From JBMOKU01 sp049324315 (lineage in GTDB: Bacteria > Bacillota > Clostridia > Peptostreptococcales > Thermotaleaceae): a stretch of DNA of 62,312 nt. Where the stretch lies: assembly GCA_049324315.1 (NCBI GenBank), contig JBMOKU010000047.1:1-62312 (forward strand), in the 5' to 3' direction. A program made the position numbers and the translations under genes. The notes beneath the pieces were generated by a model. The model saw nothing but the letters and a program-made list of their open reading frames with translations. It did no database searches and had not been told where the DNA came from. Below are positions 54,946-62,312 of the stretch, piece after piece; the first letter of the stretch is position 1, and each line of letters starts with the position of its first letter.

Positions 54946-56473
54946 ACCCGCTCATCTCCTCCTTTTTTGATGAATTTACAGCACCTACCATCATCAAACC
55001 TATTTCTTCCTTTGTTATATTCCTTGCATCAACGATGCCCGTTACTTCACCGGCACACATGACCATGATCCTGTCACAGAGCTCCAGTAAAGCATCCAGA
55101 TCTTCGCCGATATATAAAACAGCAACACCCTTTTGTTTCTCCTCATTTAAAAGATCATAAATTGTATGGCAGGAGTTTATGTCAAGTCCCCTTACCGGAT
55201 ATGCCGTTATCAAAACCCGTGGCTCTAGGTCCAATTCTCTTCCCAATAGCACTTTCTGTATGTTACCACCGGAGAGCTTACGTACAGGATGATTAATGCC
55301 TGGCGTCTGAATGCTCAGCCGTTCAACAACTTCTAAGGACTTTTGTTCTGCAGGTTTCCTATTGATAAAGATACCCTTCTGTTTTTGATACAGCTTAAGC
55401 ACAATATTGTCTACAATATCCATTGAGGCGACTAAGCCCATACCTAATCTGTCTTCTGGAATAAAACTCATACTAATCCCTTTGGCACTAATCTCTGAAG
55501 GTGATTTTCCAACTAAATTCTCTTCTTCAAAAATGATTTCTCCTTGTTTCACCAGATATAGACCGGCAATAGCCTCGCATAATTCTTTCTGACCACTTCC
55601 GGCAATTCCGGCAACACCCAGTATTTCGCCTGCGTAAATGTCAAAATTTATCTCTTTTAGTACTTTCACGCCTTCAGCGTTGAAAGCACTTACGTTTCTG
55701 ACTTCCATAGCCACTTTACTTTTCTCTGTTTCAATTCTTTTGATGGATAAATCTGCAGGACGTCCCATCATCAACTCCGTCAAGTGCTTAGGATTGGTAG
55801 ATTCCTTATCCACAGTCTCTACGGTTTCACCCTTTCGCAGGACAGTGATGCGATCTGCTACTTCCATAACTTCATTCATTTTGTGTGTAATAAAAATGAC
55901 TGCACAGCCTTCTTCCTTCATTCGGTTCATGATTTTAAAAAGCTTTTCGGTTTCCTGTGGTGTCAATACGGCCGTTGGTTCATCCAATATCAATATCTCC
56001 GCACCTCTATACAGCACCTTTAGTATTTCTAAAGTCTGCTTTTCACCCACCGACATGTCATACACCTTTTTATCCGGATCAATATCTAATCCGAACCGAA
56101 CAGACATCTCTCTAATCTTTTCTGAAAGTGCCTGTTGTTTCAAAAAAAAGCTGTTCTTCTGACCAAGTATAATATTTTCTTTCGCAGTTAAAACATCGAT
56201 CAGCTTAAAATGCTGGTAGATCATGCCTATCCCTGCTTCTATCGCATCCTTTGGTGCTGCAAACCGTACTTCTTTATCCTTTACAAAAATAGAACCGCTG
56301 TCGGGAGTATAAACCCCTGACAGCATGCTCATTAATGTACTCTTTCCCGCACCGTTCTCACCCAACAGGGCATGTATTTCACCCTTGCGGACGGTCAGGT
56401 TAATATTTTTGTTTGCAACTACTTTTCCGAAGGACTTATTAATATTCTTCATTGAAATATAGTTGTTTTTCAT
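54914..56473 (-). CDS. nupO: Nucleoside ABC transporter ATPase, NupO/YufO type
   Basis: 519 residues with two ABC domains. The first: Walker A GENGAGKST, YDMSVGEKQTLEILKVL, Walker B ILILDEPTAVL. The second: GIAGSGQKELCEAI, LSGGNIQKVLLGREL and a degenerate Walker B (RVLITAYPVRGLDIN), normal for this family. It overlaps NupP. 18 bases separate it from the binding-protein gene. Confidence 0.92.
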   Translation of the reverse strand: MKNNYISMKNINKSFGKVVANKNINLTVRKGEIHALLGENGAGKSTLMSMLSGVYTPDSGSIFVKDKEVRFAAPKDAIEAGIGMIYQHFKLIDVLTAKENIILGQKNSFFLKQQALSEKIREMSVRFGLDIDPDKKVYDMSVGEKQTLEILKVLYRGAEILILDEPTAVLTPQETEKLFKIMNRMKEEGCAVIFITHKMNEVMEVADRITVLRKGETVETVDKESTNPKHLTELMMGRPADLSIKRIETEKSKVAMEVRNVSAFNAEGVKVLKEINFDIYAGEILGVAGIAGSGQKELCEAIAGLYLVKQGEIIFEEENLVGKSPSEISAKGISMSFIPEDRLGMGLVASMDIVDNIVLKLYQKQKGIFINRKPAEQKSLEVVERLSIQTPGINHPVRKLSGGNIQKVLLGRELDLEPRVLITAYPVRGLDINSCHTIYDLLNEEKQKGVAVLYIGEDLDALLELCDRIMVMCAGEVTGIVDARNITKEEIGLMMVGAVNSSKKEEMSGYDNANDDSCH

Positions 56474-56491
56474 ATTTTTTACCTATCCTGA

Positions 56492-57607
56492 CTATTTTAT
56501 CTTTCCTTCTACACCTTCAACAAACCAATCTACACTCATCATCTCTTCAAAAGTCATAGCCGACCCTTCAGGTACTCTCACAGTACCTGTCTGATCTTTT
56601 ATTGGACCTGCAAATACATTAAGTGAACCATCAATAATTGCAGCCTTTGCTTTATCAACTGCTTCCTGTGCGCCTTCCGGTGCATTTGCTGTAAGCGGTG
56701 CCAAATCAATTAAACCATCTTTCATATCGCCATAATAGTTTTCTTGTTTCCAGTTACCATCCAGTATTTTTTGTACTTCTGCTGCGTAATAGTTACCCCA
56801 ATGCCATATTGGCGCTGTCAGGTATGCTTTTGGTGCTGCTTCCCTTGTGTCTAAATCATAGCCGATGGCCCAAACACCTTTTTCTTCAGCAGCCTGCTGT
56901 GTTGCTGTTGAATCCTGATGCTGTGCCAATACGTCAGCGCCTGCATCCAATAAAGCCTTTGCTGCTTCTTTTTCTTTCGCTGGATCATACCATGTATGTG
57001 TCCATTTCACTTCTACAGTAATGTCTTTATTAACTGACTGAGCTCCCAATGTAAAGGCGTTGATACCTCTAACAACTTCAGGGATTTCAAATGCTGCCAC
57101 ATAACCAAGCTTATTTGTCTGGGTCTTCATACCAGCAACAATACCTGCAAGATATCTTGCTTGTTCCATAGCACCGAAGTAATTATTAAAGTTCGGACCA
57201 CTCTTATATCCGGAACAGTGATAAAACTTCACGTCCGGATGCGCTTTTGCCGCTTTTTCTACATAATCCATGTATCCGAAGGATGTTGCGAATATAACCT
57301 TAGCACCCTGGTCAACCATGTCATTGATAACTTTTTCAACTTCACTGGATTCAGGAACTGATTCCTTAAATATGGTTTCAACTTGATCTCCAAGTTGTTC
57401 CTCAAGATACAATCTACCTTCATCATGCGCCTGAGACCAACCACCGTCTTTCGCTGAGCCTACATAGATAAAACCAACCTTAAGCGCTTCAGCCTTTGGC
57501 TCTTCTGTAGGTGCTGCGTCTGGTGCAGGCTCTGCCTTTGGTGCACAGCCTGTGAATGCGATTGCAAACAAAGCAATCACTAAAAGTAAACTAATGGCTT
57601 TCTTCAT
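56492..57607 (-). CDS. nupN: BMP-family nucleoside-binding lipoprotein
   Basis: About 371 residues from the ATG at 57607 behind GGGGAGGAATAATCAGT. Lipobox FTGC (Cys near 21), then a BMP/PnrA fold with VGFIYVGSAKDGGWSQAHDE, FATSFGYMDYVEKAAK and GADVLAQHQDSTATQQAA. It binds purine nucleosides outside the cell for NupOPQ. First gene of the operon; the riboswitch and terminator lie 350-580 bases upstream, an unusually long leader. Confidence 0.9.
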   Translation of the reverse strand: MKKAISLLLVIALFAIAFTGCAPKAEPAPDAAPTEEPKAEALKVGFIYVGSAKDGGWSQAHDEGRLYLEEQLGDQVETIFKESVPESSEVEKVINDMVDQGAKVIFATSFGYMDYVEKAAKAHPDVKFYHCSGYKSGPNFNNYFGAMEQARYLAGIVAGMKTQTNKLGYVAAFEIPEVVRGINAFTLGAQSVNKDITVEVKWTHTWYDPAKEKEAAKALLDAGADVLAQHQDSTATQQAAEEKGVWAIGYDLDTREAAPKAYLTAPIWHWGNYYAAEVQKILDGNWKQENYYGDMKDGLIDLAPLTANAPEGAQEAVDKAKAAIIDGSLNVFAGPIKDQTGTVRVPEGSAMTFEEMMSVDWFVEGVEGKIK

Positions 57608-57952
57608 ACTGATTATTCCTCCCCAAATTTTATTATGTAGCATATTGCAAAATCATGAAACTATTCATTAACAAGATTTTGCAGGCATATTTTGAAGGAA
57701 CTCTCCTCTTTTTTGTAGGATGTCGTACGTACATCCCACAAAATCAAACGAATAAGAGGAAATTTCCTAGCAATTCAACTACTCCTACAGCTTGTTTTGT
57801 GATCATCCAAGATGATCTTAATTTTTTCCGAAAATAATGGTTTCTTCTCCAAGCAGTTCAATTATAGCTTGTTCCATTACTCATCCTTTCTATTCATGAC
57901 AATCTGTTCAATATTTGCCTATGCTTGTCCTAATTAAGAAAAAACACAAAAT

Positions 57953-57985
57953 AAAAAACCCCCAGAATTTATTCTCATCTGGGAG
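57953..57985 (-). terminator. Riboswitch-controlled terminator of the nup operon
   Basis: CCCAGA and TTCTGGG close a hairpin with an A-rich loop, then TTTTTT on the minus strand. About 130 bases downstream of the guanine aptamer and 345 bases before nupN. Guanine binding should favour this terminator. Confidence 0.82.
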
Positions 57986-58116
57986 TTTATATGTAGATTT
58001 GAATCTTTGTGCTCTGCTATGGGCTATCAATATGAAACATTTATAAATATGAATGCTTCGTAATACCTATATAGCCAGTAATCCAACACAAAAATATCTT
58101 AACTCTAATATATAAA

Positions 58117-58190
58117 CAACCCGTAGTCTGGTGATTCACGGTCACCTGGTAGAGACGCTTAGACCATATTACTAAGCATATACAAGTCGT
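58117..58190 (-). ncRNA. Guanine (purine) riboswitch
   Basis: The minus strand has all purine-aptamer blocks: TAATATGG with TCTACC, P2/P3 loops AATATGGT and GACCGTGA, P3 CAGGTGACCG, and GACTACGG closing P1. The specificity base (position 74 by xpt numbering, in GACUACG) is C, so guanine or hypoxanthine is sensed rather than adenine. P1 pairs CTTGTA with TACGGG. It fits repression of a nucleoside importer when purines are plentiful. Confidence 0.92.
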
Positions 58191-58516
58191 CAGTTTTCTT
58201 CAGAAACTGTTTATTAGATTATTTTCAACGCCATATTCATTACTTGAACATTTTTTAAATTTTATAGTCTAATGTTCATGCCTGCACATATATTTTATAA
58301 TAAAAATATAAGTAATGCAAGCAGCAAAGTAGGAATAATATAAAATTCGGCATTCTTTATTTTGGTACTATGTTTTAAAATAGTTTTGAAAATATATAAA
58401 TTTATTTATAGGGAAGTCATTTTGACTCCCCCCAATTCGCTTGTTTAATAAAACTGTATACTAAAGTTATTATTAAGAATGTCAAGCATAGGTTTTCCGC
58501 TCTATCTCCCAGCCTT
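58191..58516. other. Intergenic region, no gene seen
   Basis: It holds the promoter of the riboswitch transcript and a short hairpin after the DUF6904-like gene (GGGAGTCA/TGACTTCCC near 58411-58432). Nothing else recognised. Confidence 0.45.
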
Positions 58517-59287
58517 TCACCACACAATATCCTCAGGATATTCAATCCCTTCTAACCGGATATCTCCCTGAGCATATCCATAATCTCTTGCAGCTTCAGC
58601 TACTACTTCTTTGATCTCATCATGTTCTTTATCATGACGATATTCTGCAATCCTCTTTGCAATGGATGACAAGTTTTTAAGCCGCTTTTCTTTGGTCATA
58701 TTGATGTACTTAATGTTTAATACATCCAAATACTGCCCAGCTATACTCTCAATGTTCAGGAAATCTCCATTCATAACCTTCAGCCATCTTGTAAAGGTAG
58801 CCTCTGTGAGCGTACCTTTTACGCATTTCACAAACTCTGCTTGAAAAACCCGAATTGTAGCTATTTTGTCGTCCCAAATGACGTTTTTATCAAGAGCTTC
58901 TCTATAAACATACTTTGTTTTTGTAAGATCCTTGATTCGTAATTGTACCAACTCATTCAAGGCAAGCATCGCGAAAAACATCTCCGGGTAAAAACAATTG
59001 CAACTATAATACACATTGATCTTAGGGGCAATGGTTGAAAACCACTTCATTTTATCTTCGGTCATATTATTTTCTACAAGCTCAACCTCACGGTCTCCTT
59101 GGTAGGCATGTCTTATATCATAGCATAGACCTAGAACTCGCGTTGACATTTCGATATGTCTTTGATGTTTTTCAGAGTATTCATTAATTGTAATTGCATA
59201 AAATGCCTCAACTAAATTGTGCAAATCATTGAAATCTCCGCTTATGGTTACTCCAGTAAGGTTTTCTGTGTTTTTAATTGATAGCGT
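58517..59287 (-). CDS. DUF6904-like protein of unknown function; start codon ACG
   Basis: From the ACG at 59287-59285 the frame gives 256 residues; the first standard start (TTG, 59224) would lose 21 residues that look conserved. GGAG sits seven bases before the ACG, and stop and start overlap as TAACG with the upstream gene, one base from the classic TAATG. The protein is soluble, mainly helical, with NLVEAFYAITINEYSEKHQR at the N-terminus; it resembles, from memory, DUF6904 proteins of Clostridia. Function unknown. Co-translated second gene of a two-gene unit with 59287-59934. Confidence 0.7.
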   Translation of the reverse strand, partial: TLSIKNTENLTGVTISGDFNDLHNLVEAFYAITINEYSEKHQRHIEMSTRVLGLCYDIRHAYQGDREVELVENNMTEDKMKWFSTIAPKINVYYSCNCFYPEMFFAMLALNELVQLRIKDLTKTKYVYREALDKNVIWDDKIATIRVFQAEFVKCVKGTLTEATFTRWLKVMNGDFLNIESIAGQYLDVLNIKYINMTKEKRLKNLSSIAKRIAEYRHDKEHDEIKEVVAEAARDYGYAQGDIRLEGIEYPEDIVW

Positions 59288-59934
59288 TACTTTTCTCCTT
59301 TATTCTGCTCTGTATTGTTTTCCATACACATCATAAGAAATCCGCAGAAAGCAGCATTTTCAAACTGTAATGAAGGATCGACTTCCCTTTTCATCTGATT
59401 AATTTGATCCCGATAAGATTGATAGAATTCATAGGTGGGATTTGATCTATATTGTAGTCCCTCTAGCTCAAAATACGCAATAATGCCTTTTGCTGTAGTA
59501 GGTTTGACAAAAACCTCAACAGTAGGTCTAAAATAAGCTGGAAAGACTGTTATCAGCGGCCACTTTGCTAGTCTATACGCTTTGAGCAGATCAACCATCC
59601 GTTCAAACCCATCTTCTTGATTACCATATAAGAACTCTTTTAACCCATTAGATAAAAATTCCTTTTCATCTTCACTCAAAGCTTTCACAAAATCTCTGAA
59701 TTTAGGCTTTTCAAAAAGAGAGATCAAAGAAGATTGACTTACAATTTTATGCATAGAATCAACAATTTGAGCTGGATTTTGGAATTGTTCTATTGCAAAG
59801 CTCTCTTGGGCCAACTTACACATTTTTTCCAACTTGTGCTTTTTCGCAACCGCTAGCATCTGAGGATTAGAAAAACCGCCCGGATATCGTTTAAAGAACT
59901 GCTCTTGAGCTTTAATAAGCTTTCTTCTGTTCAT
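59287..59934 (-). CDS. Uncharacterised protein, partner of the DUF6904-like gene
   Basis: 215 residues from the ATG at 59934 behind GAGGAGATGAAGTG. Soluble and helix-rich, starting MNRRKLIKAQEQFFKRYPGG; a conserved-looking core is KPKFRDFVKALSEDEKEFLS and FVKPTTAKGIIAYFELEG. No known fold recognised. Its stop overlaps the start of the next gene by one base, so the two are translationally coupled and probably work together. Defence or nucleic-acid roles are possible but not shown. Confidence 0.7.
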   Translation of the reverse strand: MNRRKLIKAQEQFFKRYPGGFSNPQMLAVAKKHKLEKMCKLAQESFAIEQFQNPAQIVDSMHKIVSQSSLISLFEKPKFRDFVKALSEDEKEFLSNGLKEFLYGNQEDGFERMVDLLKAYRLAKWPLITVFPAYFRPTVEVFVKPTTAKGIIAYFELEGLQYRSNPTYEFYQSYRDQINQMKREVDPSLQFENAAFCGFLMMCMENNTEQNKGEK

Positions 59935-59989
59935 CACTTCATCTCCTCATATTCTAAAATTTCCGAGAATCGATAGACTGTACTATTTT

Positions 59990-60244
59990 TCAGCTTCTAT
60001 GATATAACAGAATGTGATAAACATCAATGGGAGTACCTTCATATACTTTTGATTTATAATCTGTTATACCAATAAACATAACTGCCGCATATACTTCGTA
60101 TCCGGTTTTCTCTTTATACTGCCCTATTGTTTGTATAAATTTTTCAACATCTTCTTTATCTTCAAATATGCTTTGTCGGTTTACTCCTCTCATTATTATG
60201 TGATATATTCCACGCTCACTTTTCTTCCTTGCTTTTCCTGGCAT
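59990..60244 (-). pseudogene. RAYT (REP-associated tyrosine transposase) remnant
   Basis: 84 codons. The first 50 (GIYHIIMRGVNRQSIFEDKE, then YEVYA) match the N-terminus of Y1-type RAYT transposases; after YEVYA the frame departs from the expected YCLMGNHVHLL and ends. The HUH histidines and catalytic tyrosine are absent, so it is inactive. A short CCCC/GGGG palindrome lies just upstream (60252-60268). Confidence 0.75.
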
Positions 60245-60374
60245 ATTTTACACCCCTATTCTAGGGGATCTCTCATTTGTAATGCTGCCAACATCCCCTG
60301 TTCCCTTGGCACTCAACATGCACACCATTGATCAATGTACATATTATGTAGTGCGAAGTGGACAACTTCATAAT

Positions 60375-60415
60375 AAAAAAGTCTTCCATTGTAAGAATTA
60401 AAGGAAGACTTTTTT
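60375..60415. terminator. Strong bidirectional terminator hairpin
   Basis: AAAAAAGTCTTCC and GGAAGACTTTTTT form a 13-bp stem with a 15-nt loop. No gene ends close to it on either strand, so it may be a leftover from a deleted gene. Similar to 33059-33100. Confidence 0.8.
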
Positions 60416-60506
60416 GAAACGCATTAAACGGAAAGTACGATATTAAGGAAATTTATACTTTCCTATGCATTATAAAAAAACTATAAAATAATAGGGGGAT
60501 AGCTGT

Positions 60507-62123
60507 ATGATAGAAAAGCGAGAACAAAAGGAAAAAAAAGAAACTACTAATAAGAAAGTAAATGAGAGAGAAGTTACAAATACAATCTCAAATTTAGGAA
60601 AGTGCTGTGAAATTGGACCATCAACTCCACTACAGCGTCGAGAAGAGGCATATCAAATTCGTCAGAATGCAGCCAAATTTCAGAAGGATCTTCCTCTGCC
60701 AAGTCATCCAGGCAACGGGGATGAAGATTTACTTCCAAATAAAATCGGCAACTACTCAAAGGCCTTACCGCACAATCACCTAGGGGAAGTGAATATTGAA
60801 GCATATAACCTCTTTATTAAGGCTTTAACGACTGGTAATCCAGAAATTTTTGAAGCTATTCCTTTGGGAGGTGTTGTAAAGCTTGCCAACCCTCAAGCTT
60901 CTTATGCATATGACTTGATAGGACCTGATTCTCATCATTTGACCATGATAGTCCCACCAACCTTTAGCAGTGCTTGGCGTGCCAGCGAAATGGCTGAAGA
61001 CTATTGGAGTGCTCTAACCCGAGATGTGGCTTTCATAAATTATGATACTGCCCCCCTTACTATTGAAGCTGCATCTGACCTGTCAATGTTTTCTGATTTT
61101 CGAGGTCCCAAACAAGATGGAGTCGTTACTACAAAGACGTTGTTTCGAGGGAATTCACCTGGTGATTTAGTAGGCCCCTATATCTCACAATTTTTTTATA
61201 AAGACGTTCCATTTGGTAATAAAACCATCAACCAACAATATAACAGTCCAGTGGCCGGAGATGATTTTATGGTCTCCTATGATGAATGGCTAAATATTCA
61301 AAATGGGGGATTGCCAAATAATTCAATAACATTTGATCCTCGCCAACGTTATATTCGGAATGGTCGCGATTTAGGACAATGGGTTCATGTAGATTTTACC
61401 TATCAATGTATGCTAACTGCTTGCTTGATTTTACTGGGTTTCGGTCAGGAAGCATTAGACCCACAAAACCCTTATTTACGTTCTAGAACCCAGGTTGGTT
61501 TTATCACCTTTGGGGCAGCCCAAATTTTAGATTTTGTTGCTAAAGCGGGACGGATGGCACTAGAAGCCGCTTGGCTTCAGAAGTTTTTAGTCCAGCGCGT
61601 GCTTCGGCCTGAGGCGTTTGGTGGATGTGTTCATAACAATTTGACAGGAGCAACTAGCTACCCCATTAATCCAGAATTATTTAACGCTAAGGTTCTTCCA
61701 AAGGTATTCAATAAGTATGGTACTTATTTGTTACCTATGGCCTATCCGGAAGGATGTCCTACCCATCCAGCCTATCCAGCTGGTCATGCTTGTATTGCTG
61801 GGGCTTGCGCAACGATGCTGAAGGCATTTTTTAACGAATACTTTATAATTCCTGACCCGGTTGTAGCCAGTGCAGATGGTCTTTCCTTATTGCCTTATTC
61901 AGGAGCAGCCTTGACAATAGGTGGAGAATTAAACAAACTTGCTTCTAATATATCTATTGGTCGAGATCTAGCAGGTGTCCATTGGCGTTCAGATTCGAGT
62001 GAAGGTTTAAAGTTAGGTGAATCAGTAGCCATTCAAATCCTTCAAGACTACAAAAATACCTACAATGTGAGCTTTAGCGGATTTACCCTCACTAAATTTG
62101 ATGGAACCACTATAATAATTTGA
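60507..62123 (+). CDS. Vanadium-dependent haloperoxidase homologue (algal bromoperoxidase type)
   Basis: 538 residues, RBS TAGGGGGATAGCT. The N-terminal 45 residues are charged and probably disordered; no signal peptide. Vanadate-site residues can be placed: Lys359 and Arg367 (spacing eight, as in Corallina bromoperoxidase), Gly426-His427 in YPAGH, Arg486 and His492 (GRDLAGVHW). The usual serine of the SGH motif is Ala425. The PAP2 phosphatase superfamily shares this fold, so phosphatase activity is an alternative; vanadate is an oxidising cofactor rarely expected in strict anaerobes. Alone in its region, next to a RAYT remnant. Confidence 0.85.
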   Translation: MIEKREQKEKKETTNKKVNEREVTNTISNLGKCCEIGPSTPLQRREEAYQIRQNAAKFQKDLPLPSHPGNGDEDLLPNKIGNYSKALPHNHLGEVNIEAYNLFIKALTTGNPEIFEAIPLGGVVKLANPQASYAYDLIGPDSHHLTMIVPPTFSSAWRASEMAEDYWSALTRDVAFINYDTAPLTIEAASDLSMFSDFRGPKQDGVVTTKTLFRGNSPGDLVGPYISQFFYKDVPFGNKTINQQYNSPVAGDDFMVSYDEWLNIQNGGLPNNSITFDPRQRYIRNGRDLGQWVHVDFTYQCMLTACLILLGFGQEALDPQNPYLRSRTQVGFITFGAAQILDFVAKAGRMALEAAWLQKFLVQRVLRPEAFGGCVHNNLTGATSYPINPELFNAKVLPKVFNKYGTYLLPMAYPEGCPTHPAYPAGHACIAGACATMLKAFFNEYFIIPDPVVASADGLSLLPYSGAALTIGGELNKLASNISIGRDLAGVHWRSDSSEGLKLGESVAIQILQDYKNTYNVSFSGFTLTKFDGTTIII

Positions 62124-62141
62124 TTAATAATCTGATAAGAA

Positions 62142-62190
62142 ACCACAAGGGACAGGTACCTCGATTTTTGATTTTAATCAGTGTACCTGC
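62142..62190. repeat. REP-like inverted repeat after the haloperoxidase gene
   Basis: CAGGTAC (62153-62159) and GTACCTG (62183-62189) enclose an AT-rich loop, preceded by CCACAAGGGA, a run I associate with clostridial REP/RAYT repeats. It could also end the haloperoxidase transcript, although it lacks a T run. The rest of the window to 62312 shows no gene. Confidence 0.4.
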
Positions 62191-62312
62191 AATGTCGTCA
62201 ACTTAAGATAACAGAATAAAAACCTGTGTTTTTTGCAAAAATACTTGACAAATCCAAATCGGCTTCACAATCAGATTGATAGATATTTTCTATACTTTCT
62301 GATTAGGAGCTG

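Noticed and set aside
57655..57837. 60-codon plus-strand frame in the nup leader
   Set aside because: No ribosome binding site, opposite to the operon leader, and it begins inside the presumed untranslated region.
62245..62250. TTGACA near the window end as a promoter
   Set aside because: No TATAAT-like box at 16-18 bases; the nearest TATACT is 40 bases away.
1..62312. CRISPR array or tRNA/rRNA genes
   Set aside because: No regularly spaced direct repeats and no cloverleaf or rRNA-like segment was seen on either strand by reading; a tRNAscan or CRISPR search was not possible.

Overview
This 62.3 kb window is AT-rich and comes from a low-GC Gram-positive chromosome. The best guess is an anaerobic, spore-forming Clostridia (Bacillota). 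The evidence is strong GGAGG-type ribosome binding sites, lipobox lipoproteins, T-box, c-di-AMP and guanine leaders, SleB- and SleL-like spore cortex hydrolases, YesN/LytS-type regulation, ferredoxin-type Fe-S proteins and TRAP/TAXI transport. No rRNA, tRNA or CRISPR array was seen. Most genes lie on the minus strand.

Region 1 (1-5.9 kb): the 3' tip of an unknown gene, a PAS-PAS-GGDEF-HD-GYP protein, an EamA transporter, an MFS transporter and a GT-A glycosyltransferase. Region 2 (5.9-17.3 kb): a sugar-uptake and sensing block. It holds a xylFGH-type ABC importer and, upstream, a four-gene operon of two membrane-anchored sugar-binding proteins around a LytS-type kinase and a YesN-type regulator; a chemoreceptor lies further upstream. 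This matches the described XylFII-LytS-YesN xylose system but carries an extra anchored binding protein.

Region 3 (17.5-25 kb): a Gfo/Idh/MocA oxidoreductase, a small orphan protein with a faint Cas8b-like look, a c-di-AMP riboswitch with a clear sigma-A promoter in front of a SleB-like hydrolase, a membrane GGDEF protein, a TtcA-like PP-loop protein, a zinc-dependent phospholipase C-like protein and a ferredoxin-domain protein. Region 4 (25-39.6 kb): a TAXI-DUF1850-fused TRAP operon, a secreted beta-trefoil/FN3/copper-amine-oxidase-N protein, a DbpA-like helicase, an archaeal-type ornithine cyclodeaminase behind a T-box whose specifier reads as proline, a degenerate kinase, HflKC, an orphan cysteine-rich protein and a CapA-like protein.

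Region 5 (39.6-49.3 kb): a complete disaccharide route (binding protein, two permeases, GH65 phosphorylase, beta-phosphoglucomutase) with a good cre site and a divergent AraC regulator, then a LysM-GH18 hydrolase and a phosphoribosyltransferase. Region 6 (49.4-51.2 kb): a 5'-deleted tnpB element inserted between two tiny open reading frames. Region 7 (51.2-58.2 kb): a PNPOx-like protein, an AraC regulator and a guanine-riboswitch-controlled nucleoside ABC importer (BMP type). Region 8 (58.5-62.3 kb): an uncharacterised two-gene module whose second start appears as TAACG instead of TAATG, a RAYT remnant, and an algal-type vanadium haloperoxidase homologue.

The best candidates for something new are the doubled anchored-sensor operon, the T-box/ornithine cyclodeaminase pairing, the two-gene module at 58.5-59.9 kb, and the tnpB element whose inferred guide matches its own empty site. 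All family assignments are from reading the sequence, without database searches.
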